Assembly: GCF_900108335.1 (NCBI RefSeq)
Contig: NZ_FNVT01000035.1
Coordinates: 24,825 to 88,824 of the forward strand
DNA from: Nonomuraea solani
Lineage (GTDB): Bacteria > Actinomycetota > Actinomycetes > Streptosporangiales > Streptosporangiaceae
Length of the DNA: 64,000 nucleotides
Direction: 5' to 3'
In this document: in pieces, positions 15,760 through 23,850 of the stretch
How the letters are laid out: the number at the start of each line of letters is the position of its first letter
Position numbering within the stretch: position 1 is the first letter of the stretch
Notes under the pieces: model-generated
What the model was told of the DNA's origin: nothing
Databases searched by the model: none
Seen by the model: the letters and a program-made list of their open reading frames with translations, nothing else
Program-made: the position numbers and the translations under genes

Positions 15760-16517
15760 GCCCTGATCACCTCCGGGCCCGCCGCCGCCAGGTCGGCGGC
15801 CAGCGTCAGGTCGAGGCCGGTGTCGCTGATCACCACGTCGATCTCGCCCAGTTCGGCGAACGTGGCCAGGTAGGTGTTGCCGAACTTCGTGTGGTCGGCC
15901 AGCAGCACGCTGCGCTGCGCGGCCTTGACCATGGCCCGCTTGATCGCCGCCTCGGCCGGGTCGGGCGTGGTCAGCCCCCGGGTGAGCGAGCAGCCGTTGG
16001 TCGCCATGAACGCGACGTCCACGTTGAGGCAGGCCAGCGGCCGCAGCGCCCAGTCGTCCACCGTGGCCAGCGTCTTGCCGCGCAACCGGCCGCCCAGCAT
16101 GATCACGTGCAGGTTGGCGCGCGCGGCCAGGGCGGTGGCCAGCGGCGGGGAGTTCACCACGACGGTCAGCTCCCGGTCGGCGGGCAGCACCTGGACCAGG
16201 CGGCCCGTGGTGGTGCCCGCGTCGATGATCACCGAGCCGTCCTCGGGCAGCTCGGAGAGCGCGGCCTTGGCGATGCGCTCCTTCTCGGCCGTCATGACCT
16301 CGTCGCGGGCCGCCAGCGCGGGCTCGAACCCGAGCCGCTCGACGGGGATCGCGCCCCCGTGCACGCGGCGCAGCACGCCCGCCCGCTCCAGCGACGTCAG
16401 GTCGCGGCGGATCGTCTCGGTGGTCACGTCGAGCTCGGCGGCCAGCGTCACCACGTCGACGCGGCCCGCGCTCCGCGCCCTCCGCAGGATCTCCTGCTGC
16501 CGTTCCTCGGCGTACAT
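15756..16517 (-). CDS. DeoR/GlpR-family sugar-phosphate-responsive repressor
   Basis: 253 residues. The N-terminal DeoR HTH reads ERQQEILRRARSAGRVDVVTLAAELDVTTETIRRDLTSLERAGVLRRVHGGAI. The C-terminal DeoRC sensor keeps the phosphate-binding loop IIDAGTTTGRLVQVLP and the later FMATNGCSLTRGLTTPD. As first gene of the PTS operon, it is the obvious local regulator, probably relieved by a phosphosugar such as fructose 1-phosphate. Direct repeats of GTTGG lie just upstream of it. Confidence 0.92.
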   Translation of the reverse strand: MYAEERQQEILRRARSAGRVDVVTLAAELDVTTETIRRDLTSLERAGVLRRVHGGAIPVERLGFEPALAARDEVMTAEKERIAKAALSELPEDGSVIIDAGTTTGRLVQVLPADRELTVVVNSPPLATALAARANLHVIMLGGRLRGKTLATVDDWALRPLACLNVDVAFMATNGCSLTRGLTTPDPAEAAIKRAMVKAAQRSVLLADHTKFGNTYLATFAELGEIDVVISDTGLDLTLAADLAAAGPEVIRA

Positions 16518-16619
16518 GATGTTGGTTCACCGCCGTTTCCGGTTGGTTTCTTCTGTGTTTATACCCGCTTTCGTTGGCCGGTCAAGAGCGGCGGGGCGGA
16601 ATCTGGTAGTTATAGGCGG
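16518..16619. promoter_or_regulatory. Control region of the PTS operon
   Basis: Three copies of GTTGG occur in direct orientation on the + strand: GTTGGTT at 16521, GGTTGGTTTC at 16541 and TCGTTGG at 16571. Between them is a run of TTCTTCTGTGTTTATACCC that is AT-rich for this genome. DeoR-type repressors often bind such repeated half-sites, so this is the likely operator and promoter for the leftward operon. The rightward hydrolase gene also starts from this gap. Confidence 0.45.
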
Positions 16620-16625
16620 GTGCGT

Positions 16626-17486
16626 ATGAAGCCACTGGCCGCCGTGCCCCTCGTCGTCGCCGCGCTCGCGGCACCCGCTCACGCCTCCGAGGTGGCCAAG
16701 CCGCCCCGGGTGCCCGCCGGGACGACGGCGGCGTGGGCGGTGTTCGACCGGCAGGCCGGCAGGTTCGTGGCGGTGAAGAACGTGCACCGTAAATACCGCT
16801 CGGCCTCGGTCGTGAAGATCCTCATCGCGATCGACTACCTGGAGGGGCGCAAGAGCGTGCCCCCGGCCGACGCCCGCCTGCTGAAGATCATGCTGCGGTC
16901 CAGCGACGACGACGCCGCCTCGGCGTTCTGGGACCGCCAGGGCAAGGGGCGGCTCATCGTCAGGCAGGCCCGCAGGCTGGGCCTGTCCGACACCGCGCCG
17001 CCGCCCGCCTCGAAGCCCGGGTTCTGGGGATACACCTCGCTGAGCGCGCACGACATCGTGCGCACCTACCGCTACCTGCTCGACAAGGCCGACGCCCGGG
17101 TCAGGGACACCATCCTCGGCCACCTGCGGCAGGCCACGCCGTGCGGGACCGACGGCTTCGACCAGACCTTCGGCATCCCCGACGCGGTGCCGAAGCCCTT
17201 CGCGGTCAAGCAGGGCTGGTCGGGGTTCGGCACCACGCCGCCGGTCCGGTGCAACGGCGACGCCAGGGCCGTCGGGGCGCCCATCTCGTGGATCGCGCAG
17301 CGGGCCACCGGCTCGGGCGTGCCCGACTACGGGCGGCCGGTCCTGTACTCGACCGGCCTGGTCGGCAAGGGCGAGCGCTACGTCATGGCCGTGCTGACCG
17401 CCCACCCGGCCGGCGCCACCTGGAGCTCCTCGGTCGGGCGCGTCACCACCCTGACCAAGGACCTCTACCGGAGCCTGCCTAGCTGA
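16626..17486 (+). CDS. Exported class A beta-lactamase-like serine hydrolase
   Basis: 286 residues. A signal peptide (MKPLAAVPLVVAALAAPAHA) is followed by a predicted cut after residue 20. The penicillin-binding fold is suggested by S61-V-V-K64 in RSASVVKILIAIDYL, an SSDDDAASAFWDR segment in place of SDN, and a VKQGWSG triad near the end. Many actinomycete homologues are annotated as beta-lactamase-related and have unknown substrates; the missing classical Glu166 loop argues against real lactamase activity. GTG 16620 is an alternative start. It ends 8 bases inside the convergent pseudogene. Confidence 0.85.
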   Translation: MKPLAAVPLVVAALAAPAHASEVAKPPRVPAGTTAAWAVFDRQAGRFVAVKNVHRKYRSASVVKILIAIDYLEGRKSVPPADARLLKIMLRSSDDDAASAFWDRQGKGRLIVRQARRLGLSDTAPPPASKPGFWGYTSLSAHDIVRTYRYLLDKADARVRDTILGHLRQATPCGTDGFDQTFGIPDAVPKPFAVKQGWSGFGTTPPVRCNGDARAVGAPISWIAQRATGSGVPDYGRPVLYSTGLVGKGERYVMAVLTAHPAGATWSSSVGRVTTLTKDLYRSLPS

Positions 17487-17920
17487 CGAAGGTGAACATC
17501 CGCCCGCCCGGCTCCAGCGGCACGGGCGGGCCGGCGTAGCGGTGCACGCCGACGCCGAAGTCCAGCCCCTCGACGCTCTCGACGGTCACGCGCTCGAAAC
17601 CGCCGCTCTCGAACCACTCGCAGATCACCGGCACCCGATCGGGCTCGGTCCGGCCCCTGGTCCAGATCACCGTCGCGCCGGGGGCACAGAGCCCCATGCG
17701 CGGCGTTCGACCAGCCGGGCGCGCACCTGGGCGCGCCGTGGATGGGCGGCCAGCACCGGCAGCAGGTCGCGTCCCTGCCCGGCGCACAGGCTCACCACCC
17801 GCGAGGCCCCCTCGTCGAGCGCCGCCCCGACCCACCTGCGCACGACCGCCAGTCGCCGTTCCAGGGCCGAGCCCGGCACGTCATAGTGGTCATGCCAGGC
17901 AACCCAATCGCGATTCGTCA
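17479..17920 (-). pseudogene. Class I SAM methyltransferase remnant with internal deletion
   Basis: The N-terminal part (TNRDWVAWHDHYDVPGSALE, then SLCAGQGRDLLPVLAAHPRRAQVRARLVE) has the family start and SAM motif I. The frame then runs into nonsense and stops. The C-terminal part (LCAPGATVIWTRGRTEPDRV, then VPVICEWFESGGFERV to MFTFVS) continues in another frame from about 17705. The middle of the Rossmann fold, about 80-100 residues in relatives, is missing. So a deletion plus frameshift has broken the gene. Start ATG 17920 or 17926. Confidence 0.75.
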
Positions 17921-17942
17921 TGATCATTGATATTTGTAGAGA

Positions 17943-18809
17943 ATGGCGGAGCGAGCAAGTGCGCTGGACCGGGTGCTCAAGCAGGCGGGCGGGCCGGAGA
18001 TCCTCGACATCCTGGCCGAGCGCCTGCCCGGCGCCGACCTGACGACGCTGCTGCTGGAGGTGATGCGGCGCCGCTCGCGGACGCTCTCCCCGGCCGACGT
18101 CCTGCGCCGCTACGGCCACGACCGTTTCGTCGCCCCCGCGCAGATCCTGTTCCAGCGGCTGCGGCGGGCCGAGGACGCCGTGCTGTCGGCGCTGCCGCCC
18201 GGCGTCGAGCTGGTCACGCTCGCCCCGGTCGCGCCGCTCGGCGCCCACTCGGCGCTCGGCCCCGTCGACCAGAACAACGTCGTCTCCACCATCAGGAACA
18301 GCGAGGTCGCCGCCGACCCCACCAACGCCCTCGCCCTGGAGGCGGCCTTACGCCGCCGCACCACCCCCGCCGAGCCGGTACGCCTGGCGGCCCTGCAACG
18401 CGTCGTCCGCGCCCAGCACTTCACCGGGCCGGTGAGCTACGCGCACTTCACCCTGTTCGCCCTGGTCACCGCCGGTCGCGACACCGGCGGCCTGGCCTTC
18501 GAACGGCAGCACGCGGCCGAGCACCTGGCCGTCCTGACCGCCGCCGTCCGCGCCTGCGGCGTGGCCGCCCCCGAGGTCAAGGTGACGGTCCTGGACGAAC
18601 GCTTCGAACCCGTGGCCGCCGGCCTCGACGCCGGCCGGGATCCGGACCGGGAGGGCGGGCGCGGCTACTACACCGGCCTCTGCTACAAGATCTACGGCGA
18701 CGGCATGGAGGTGGGCGACGGCGGCTTCGTCGACTGGACGGCCCGCCTGCTCGGCAACCGCAAGGAACGCCTGCTGATCAGCGCCCTGGGCATCGATCGG
18801 CTGAGCTGA
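17943..18809 (+). CDS. Conserved protein of unknown function, class II tRNA-synthetase-like
   Basis: 288 residues, soluble. N-terminal helices (LDILAERLPGADLTTLLLEVMRRRSRTLSPADVLRRYGHDRFV) precede an alpha/beta core. Motifs that look functional are LGPVDQNNVVSTIRNSEVAADPTNALALE, AHFTLFALVTAGRDTGGLAFE, RGYYTGLCYKIYG and a closing RLLISALGIDRLS. The last resembles motif 3 (G-x-G-x-x-R) of class II aminoacyl-tRNA synthetases and HisZ-like paralogues, and FALVTAGRD sits where motif 2 would be. No anticodon-binding domain is present. The aaRS resemblance is my inference; no function can be assigned. Its start is 22 bases from the divergent methyltransferase pseudogene. Confidence 0.85.
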   Translation: MAERASALDRVLKQAGGPEILDILAERLPGADLTTLLLEVMRRRSRTLSPADVLRRYGHDRFVAPAQILFQRLRRAEDAVLSALPPGVELVTLAPVAPLGAHSALGPVDQNNVVSTIRNSEVAADPTNALALEAALRRRTTPAEPVRLAALQRVVRAQHFTGPVSYAHFTLFALVTAGRDTGGLAFERQHAAEHLAVLTAAVRACGVAAPEVKVTVLDERFEPVAAGLDAGRDPDREGGRGYYTGLCYKIYGDGMEVGDGGFVDWTARLLGNRKERLLISALGIDRLS

Positions 18810-18842
18810 GGCTCCCGCTGGTTCGGCCGCCCCTTCCGAAGC

Positions 18843-19202
18843 TCAGAGGCCTTGTCGCCCGGCGGCGAGCTCCTGCTCCAGGCGCACCTTCTTGGGCACG
18901 CACATGCGCCACGCGTCCAGCACCAGCTCGCGCATCTCCGCCACGTCTAGGGCGGCCATGCGCGCCTCCACCCAGTGGAAGCGCAGGTCGGACTCCCGTG
19001 GCATGAAGAACTTGTCCGGTTCGGCCGCGACCAGCGCCTCGCGTTCCTCCTTGGGGAACCCGAAACCCATCTCCGTCTCGTCACGCGAGAACGCCACGTA
19101 GACGATCTTGCCCACGCGGAACTTGACGCGGTCCCGGATCAGGTGCTCCGACGAACGCGGGAGGGTGCGCGCGAACTGCCGTACGTCGTCGACTGTGATC
19201 AC
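18843..19202 (-). CDS. MmcQ/YjbR-family protein
   Basis: 119 residues matching the MmcQ/YjbR (CyaY-like fold) family: MITVDDVRQFARTLPRSSEH at the start, KFRVGKIVYVAFSRDETEMGFGFPKEERE in the middle and WVEARMAALDVAEMRELVLDAWR near the end. Members are small cytosolic proteins, some reported as DNA-binding, mostly without known function. It stands alone between convergent and same-strand neighbours; 9 bases separate it from the CBS gene upstream, so both may share a transcript. Confidence 0.88.
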   Translation of the reverse strand: MITVDDVRQFARTLPRSSEHLIRDRVKFRVGKIVYVAFSRDETEMGFGFPKEEREALVAAEPDKFFMPRESDLRFHWVEARMAALDVAEMRELVLDAWRMCVPKKVRLEQELAAGRQGL

Positions 19203-19211
19203 ACGCCCACG

Positions 19212-19628
19212 TTACCGGTTGCCCTCCGCGGCCGAAATGTCGGCGAGAGCCGAGCCCGGGTCGCGCTCGACGGCCAGGTCGCCGAGGCTCACGATGCCGA
19301 CCGCGCGGCCGTCCTCGACGACCGGCAGGCGGCGTACGGCATGCGAGCGCATGAGCTGCACGGCCTGGTCGATGCTGGTGTCGGAGCCGACCGCCTCGAC
19401 GGACTCGCTGCACGCCTTGCGCACGGGCGTGTCAGGCCCCAGGTCCTCGGCGACCAGCCGCACGGCGATGTCGCGGTCGGTCACGATGCCGTGCAGCCGG
19501 CCGTTCTCGTTGACGATGATCGCTCCGGTGTCGTTGTCGCGCATGAGCGCCGCCGCGACGGACACCGGCTGCTCGATGTCCACGCACGCGGGGTGGGACG
19601 TCATGACGTCTGCCACGGTCTTCGCCAT
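19212..19628 (-). CDS. CBS-domain pair protein
   Basis: 138 residues comprising two CBS modules only. The first holds VADVMTSHPACVDIEQPVSVAAALMRDNDTGAIIV and GIVTDRDIAVRLVA; the second holds ACSESVEAVGSDTSIDQAVQLMRSHAVRRLPVVEDGRAVGIVSLGDLA. Such proteins bind adenosyl ligands at the CBS cleft; similar actinobacterial ones (Hrp1-like) respond to hypoxia or stress. AGGAGGAT stands a few bases ahead of the ATG, an excellent ribosome-binding site. Confidence 0.9.
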   Translation of the reverse strand: MAKTVADVMTSHPACVDIEQPVSVAAALMRDNDTGAIIVNENGRLHGIVTDRDIAVRLVAEDLGPDTPVRKACSESVEAVGSDTSIDQAVQLMRSHAVRRLPVVEDGRAVGIVSLGDLAVERDPGSALADISAAEGNR

Positions 19629-19712
19629 GGGATCCTCCTGTAGGTCGGTCGAGCCGCCCCTACCCCGGGCCCCGCGCGACTCACCGGACTTGGCCGGTTC
19701 TGTCGGCTCCCA

Positions 19713-21116
19713 CTACAGCGTCTTGGCCGCCAGCCGGATCTCGTCGAGCAGCACGGCCAGGTCGTTCTCGGTGGTGTCCGGGTGCAGGAAGCAGGCCCGC
19801 AGCGCGTCGCGGCCGCCCAGCCGGGTGCCGGTCAGGAAGGCGTTGCCGCGCGCCTGGACGGCGAACGGGATGGCCCGGTTGAGCGCGTCCAGCCCCTCGG
19901 TGCGCGGAATGTGACGGAAGGCGGTGATCGAGGTGGTCACAGGGGCGAGCAGTTCGAAGTCGTCGGCCTGCTCGACCATCGCGGCCAGCGTGCGCGCCAG
20001 GCCGGTCGTGTGGTTCACCAGCCGCTCGACGCCGGAGCGGCCGAGGTGCGACAGGGTCGCCCACGTCTTCAGCGCGCGGAACGGGCGGGTCTGCTCGGGC
20101 CCGTACTCGGCGAACCACCCCAGATCGCCCGCGTTGTCGTCGATCAGGTACGACGGCACCAGGCTGAACGCGGCCCGCGCCGCGCCCGGATCGCGCAGCA
20201 GCGCGCACCCGCAGCCCACCGGCACGCCCAGCCACTTGTGCGGGTCGAGGGCCAGCGAGTCGGCCCGCCCGAGCCCCGCGTAGTGCGGCGCGGCATCGTC
20301 GGCCAGGACGCCGAGCGCACCGTACGCGCCGTCCACGTGGAACCACAACCCGTGCGCGGCGGCCACGCCGGCGATCTCGTCCAGCGGGTCGACCGCGCCG
20401 GAGTTGACGGTGCCCGCGCTGCCCGCCACGCAGAACGGCCGCAGCCCCGCTGCCAGGTCCTCTTCGATCATGGTACGCAGCGCGCCCACGTCCATCCGGT
20501 ACGCCCCGTCCACCGGCACCGTGCGCACGTGCCGTGCCCCGAGGCCGAGCAACTGGGCCGCCTTGTGCAGGCAGCTGTGCCCCTCCTCGGTGACGTACAG
20601 GACGAAGGGCGCCCGCCCCGACAACCCCTCCTCGCGCGCGTCCCAGCCGTCGGCCAGCGCCGCCCGCTGGCGGGCGGCGGCCAGGCAGATCACGGTGGCC
20701 ATGGACGCGCCGCTGGTCAGCAGCCCGCCGCCGGGCGGATGCGGGAAGCCGACCAGCCCGGCCAGCCAGCGCACCACCGTGCGCTCCAGGTGCGGCCCCG
20801 CGTGGTCGCCGCCCGCGCAGCTCGGGTCGAACGCGGCGGCCAGCGGCTCGACGAGGACGCCCGCCGGGTTGGGCGGCGAGTTCACCCAGCCGAAGAAGCG
20901 GGGATGCCCGTTGCCCATCGGGTACGGCAGCACGTGCGCCCGCGCGTCCTCCAGCAGGTCGTCGAGCGGGCGGCCGGTCTCGGGCAGCTCCTGGGCGGTG
21001 AGCCAGGCCTTTTCCGCGTCCGGCACCGGCCGCCAGACCGGCCCGTCGCCGATGTTCGCGAGATGGTCGGCCATGATCGTGGCCGCCTTCGTCCCTGCCA
21101 GGCGCAGCTCATCCAT
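19713..21116 (-). CDS. PLP-dependent group II decarboxylase
   Basis: 467 residues of the aromatic-amino-acid/glutamate decarboxylase fold. Substrate and cofactor motifs are NGHPRFFGWVNSPPNPAG, GGLLTSGASMATVICLAAAR, HSCLHKAAQLLGLG, WFHVDGAYGA, and the PLP lysine in SLALDPHKWLGVPVGCG (about residue 294). It probably decarboxylates an aromatic or acidic amino acid; a cysteine-sulfinate-type or aldehyde-forming activity cannot be excluded. Its start overlaps the stop of the XRE-cupin regulator by 8 bp, so that regulator almost certainly controls it. Confidence 0.9.
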   Translation of the reverse strand: MDELRLAGTKAATIMADHLANIGDGPVWRPVPDAEKAWLTAQELPETGRPLDDLLEDARAHVLPYPMGNGHPRFFGWVNSPPNPAGVLVEPLAAAFDPSCAGGDHAGPHLERTVVRWLAGLVGFPHPPGGGLLTSGASMATVICLAAARQRAALADGWDAREEGLSGRAPFVLYVTEEGHSCLHKAAQLLGLGARHVRTVPVDGAYRMDVGALRTMIEEDLAAGLRPFCVAGSAGTVNSGAVDPLDEIAGVAAAHGLWFHVDGAYGALGVLADDAAPHYAGLGRADSLALDPHKWLGVPVGCGCALLRDPGAARAAFSLVPSYLIDDNAGDLGWFAEYGPEQTRPFRALKTWATLSHLGRSGVERLVNHTTGLARTLAAMVEQADDFELLAPVTTSITAFRHIPRTEGLDALNRAIPFAVQARGNAFLTGTRLGGRDALRACFLHPDTTENDLAVLLDEIRLAAKTL

Positions 21117-21729
21117 CGGGGGAGTCCCTTCGTGCTTCGTGGTGCCCGGCCGCGCCCAGCTCCATGGCCAGGTAGAAGACGCAGCCGGTGGTGCCGTCGT
21201 TGGCGAAGGCGTGGCGGCAGTCGCCCGGGTAGTAGGCCGAGTCGCCGGCCGCCAGCTCGTACGGCGTGCCGTTGATCGTCAGGCGCAGGGTGCCGTGCTC
21301 GACGGCGAGATATTCCCGCGAGCCCGGCGCGTGCGGCGCGAACTCGCCCGCGTCGACGCCGGGCCCGATGGTCGTCCGCATGAACTCGAACTCCACCTCG
21401 CCCAGCACCGGCGACAGCACCCGCCGCTCCCACCCGGACGGATCGCGCAGCACCCGCTGATCGGCGTGGCGCAGCACCCGCATCGCGCCGTGCGCCGGCT
21501 CGTCGAGCAGCCGGCCGATCGAGGTGCCGAGCGCCGTGGCCAGCCGGTCGAGCACCAGCACGGTCGGGGTCTTCGTGCCCCGTTCGACCTCGGAGACCAT
21601 GCTCCTGCTGATGCCGCTCAGCTCGGCCAGCCGCTCGATGGACAGCCCGCGCGCCCGCCGTTCGGTACGGATCCGCACGCCCAGCTCGGCCATGGACAGC
21701 CCGCTGGTCAGGACCCCTTCGCCAGTCAT
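21109..21729 (-). CDS. XRE-family regulator with cupin sensor domain
   Basis: 206 residues. The N-terminal HTH_3 is at about residues 12-68 (LGVRIRTERRARGLSIERLAELSGISRSMVSEVERGTKTPTVLVLDRLATAL). The C-terminal cupin_2 is at about 125-195 (GEFAPHAPGSREYLAVEHGTLRLTINGTPYELAAGDSAYYPGDCRHAFAN). Relatives (PuuR type) sense small amines or amino acids. The overlap with the decarboxylase gene suggests it controls that enzyme. The ATG is only 6 bases after a TATAGT box, consistent with a leaderless mRNA. Confidence 0.92.
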   Translation of the reverse strand: MTGEGVLTSGLSMAELGVRIRTERRARGLSIERLAELSGISRSMVSEVERGTKTPTVLVLDRLATALGTSIGRLLDEPAHGAMRVLRHADQRVLRDPSGWERRVLSPVLGEVEFEFMRTTIGPGVDAGEFAPHAPGSREYLAVEHGTLRLTINGTPYELAAGDSAYYPGDCRHAFANDGTTGCVFYLAMELGAAGHHEARRDSPDG

Positions 21730-21741
21730 TCCTCCACTATA
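21730..21741 (-). promoter_or_regulatory. Probable leaderless promoter of the XRE-cupin gene
   Basis: Read leftward, TATAGT is followed by GGAGGA and then the ATG at 21729. A -10 hexamer six bases from the start codon places the transcription start at or next to the A of ATG. The GGAGGA directly abutting ATG is too close to serve as a ribosome-binding site. The box overlaps the def stop region. Confidence 0.5.
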
Positions 21742-22270
21742 GCGGTGAAACTTCCGCCTTAGCGGACGCCTCGTAGGCGGCGAGAACCTGCTTGCGGCGC
21801 TTGGCCGGCAGCCGGTCGATGTAGAGGTAGCCGTCGACGTGGTCGGTCTCGTGCTGCAGGCAGCGCGCCAGCAGCCCGGTGCCCTCCACCGTGACGGGCT
21901 CGCCCGCGACGTCGAAGCCGCGCACGGTGGCCCGGTCGGAGCGGGGGAGGGGCGCGTACTGGCCGGGCACCGACAGGCAGCCCTCGTCGTCGGCGTCCAG
22001 CCGCCGCTCGCCCAGGCCGGGCAGCTCCAGCGCCGGGTTGACGACGACGGCCTTGTGCCGCCGCCCGTCCGCGTCGGGGCAGTCGTAGACGAACACGCGC
22101 AGCGCCACGCCGATCTGGTTGGCGGCCAGGCCGACCCCCTCCGCCGCGTACATGCTCGCGAACATGTCGTCCACCAGCGCCGCCAGCTCGCCGTCGAACC
22201 GGGTGACCGGCTCACACGGGTGATGCAGCACCGGGTCGCCCACGTGCACGATCGGCCGAACCTCTCCCAC
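21737..22270 (-). CDS. def: Peptide deformylase
   Basis: 177 residues from GTG 22270. All three metal motifs are intact: GVGLAANQIG, EGCLSVPG and HETDHVDGYLYIDRL (HExxH). The enzyme removes the N-formyl group from nascent proteins. The start is set by AGGAAAGG a few bases ahead; the frame stays open to 22459, but those residues are not conserved and would cover the divergent promoter. It does not sit next to fmt, so it may be a second deformylase of the genome (inference). Confidence 0.92.
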   Translation of the reverse strand: MGEVRPIVHVGDPVLHHPCEPVTRFDGELAALVDDMFASMYAAEGVGLAANQIGVALRVFVYDCPDADGRRHKAVVVNPALELPGLGERRLDADDEGCLSVPGQYAPLPRSDRATVRGFDVAGEPVTVEGTGLLARCLQHETDHVDGYLYIDRLPAKRRKQVLAAYEASAKAEVSPL

Positions 22271-22410
22271 GACCAACGCCTTTCCTCGGTTGCGAATGTT
22301 TGCGGCAAGTGTACGGTCGGCGGCGCCGTCTCGCATATCAAGACCGTTCCTCTTGAATGGTGAGACTAGCGTTAGGGTGGGCGGCGTCGTCGAAACGAGG
22401 GAGTTTGCCG

Positions 22411-23208
22411 ATGGACGCCGTCTACACCCACGGCCACCACGAGTCCGTGCTGCGCTCACACCGCTGGCGCACCGCCGAGAACTCGGCCGCCTACCTGCTG
22501 CCGCACCTCAAGCCGCACATGAAGGTGCTCGACGTGGGCAGCGGCCCCGGCACGATCACCGCCGACCTGGCGGCCAGGACCGGGCACGTGACGGCGTCCG
22601 AGGTGAGCGCGGACGCGCTGGAGCTGGCCAGGGCCGAGGTGGCGGCGCGGGGCGTGGGCAACGTGGACTTCGCCGTGGCCGACGTGCACGCGCTGGACTT
22701 CCCGGACGACACGTTCTGCGTGGTGCACGCGCACCAGGTGCTGCAGCACGTGGGCGATCCGGTGCGGGCGCTGCGGGAGATGGGCCGGGTGACGAAGCCC
22801 GGCGGGTACGTGGCGGTCCGCGACAGCGACTACACGGCGTTCGCCTGGTATCCGCTGCTGCCGGCGCTCGACGAGTGGATGGCCCTCTACCAGCGGCTGG
22901 CGCGGGCGAACGGCGGCGAGCCGGACGCCGGGCGGCGGCTGCTGTCGTGGGCTCGGGCGGCGGGCTTCGAGGACGTCACGGCGACCTCCTCGACCTGGTG
23001 CTTCGCCACCCCTGAGGACCGGGCGTGGTGGGGCGGGATGTGGGCCGACCGGATCCTGCACTCGTCCATGGCCGCCCAGGCCCTGGCCACGGGCGCGGCC
23101 ACGGAGGCGGACCTGCGGCGGATCTCGGAGGGGTGGCAGGAGTGGGCGTCGGCCGCCGACGGCTGGATCTCCATCCTGCACGGCGAGATCCTCTGCCGGC
23201 CGGCCTAG
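22411..23208 (+). CDS. Class I SAM-dependent methyltransferase (UbiE-like)
   Basis: 265 residues. SAM motif I is VLDVGSGPGTITADLAA, motif II/III are VTASEVSADALELAR and FAVADVHALDFPDDTFCVVHAHQVLQHV, followed by MGRVTKPGGYVAVRDSDY. These are the UbiE/Erg6-type methyltransferase blocks. The C-terminal half has several Trp residues (WYPLLPALDEWM, DRAWWGGMWADRIL) and probably forms the acceptor pocket; the acceptor is unknown. GAGGGAG precedes ATG 22411. It is divergent from def. Confidence 0.9.
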   Translation: MDAVYTHGHHESVLRSHRWRTAENSAAYLLPHLKPHMKVLDVGSGPGTITADLAARTGHVTASEVSADALELARAEVAARGVGNVDFAVADVHALDFPDDTFCVVHAHQVLQHVGDPVRALREMGRVTKPGGYVAVRDSDYTAFAWYPLLPALDEWMALYQRLARANGGEPDAGRRLLSWARAAGFEDVTATSSTWCFATPEDRAWWGGMWADRILHSSMAAQALATGAATEADLRRISEGWQEWASAADGWISILHGEILCRPA

Positions 23209-23259
23209 CAGGCGCGGATCGCCCCAGAGCGATGGCGCCGCACCGCTCATGCGGTTCGG

Positions 23260-23772
23260 TCATAGGCCCAGGGTGCGGGCGCGCTGCCATTGCGGGTCGC
23301 GGTAGAGGACCATGTCGGTGCCGACCATCTCGTCGGGCGCGGACAGCATGGTGATCTCGCCCGCGGCCTGCATCCGCAGCAGCAGATCACGCACCCGGGG
23401 CCCGACGGGCAGGCGGCCGGTGGGCAGGTTGAGGCCGGTGCGCACCGTGTCGGCGATCTCCGACAGGTGGAACGGGCCGTCGAACCCGCTCACGATGCCG
23501 CGTATGACGGCCATGGTGATGAGGTGCTCGGCCTCGGCGTACGCGAGCTGCCAGGTGATCTGCTCCTTGCGGCGCCCGGTGCCGGCGCAGGACGTGCAGT
23601 CGCGCGTCAGGCCCGGCACCGGCTCCTCCACGGCGGTGCCGAGACAGACCGAGCAGAGGCCGTTCTCGGCGGCGTGCAACTCGGCCGTCATCCGGCCGGC
23701 CAGCACGGCGCCGCAGTCACAGGCGAACGTGTCCCCCAGGATGCCGGGCTGCGGCGAGATCACATGCTTCAT
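23260..23772 (-). CDS. Hypothetical protein with a zinc-ribbon-like Cys cluster
   Basis: About 170 residues. The N-terminal half carries CDCGAVLAG, CSVCLGTAVEEP and CTSCAGTGRRKEQ, resembling the CxxCxGxG repeats of DnaJ zinc centres. The C-terminal half is helical (LITMAVIRGIVSGFDGPFHLSEIADTV, VRDLLLRMQAAGEITML) and looks like a winged helix. A nucleic-acid or protein-binding adaptor is plausible; I do not recognise a named family. ATG 23772 gives the natural start MKHVISP. Upstream extension to 23817 lacks homology-like character. Confidence 0.7.
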   Translation of the reverse strand: MKHVISPQPGILGDTFACDCGAVLAGRMTAELHAAENGLCSVCLGTAVEEPVPGLTRDCTSCAGTGRRKEQITWQLAYAEAEHLITMAVIRGIVSGFDGPFHLSEIADTVRTGLNLPTGRLPVGPRVRDLLLRMQAAGEITMLSAPDEMVGTDMVLYRDPQWQRARTLGL

Positions 23773-23850
23773 CACCGGCCCGACTCTACCGGCGCCCACA
23801 TCTCCCCGGTCACCCACGTCCCTTATGTCCCTCGGGCTAGGCGCCTTAAG

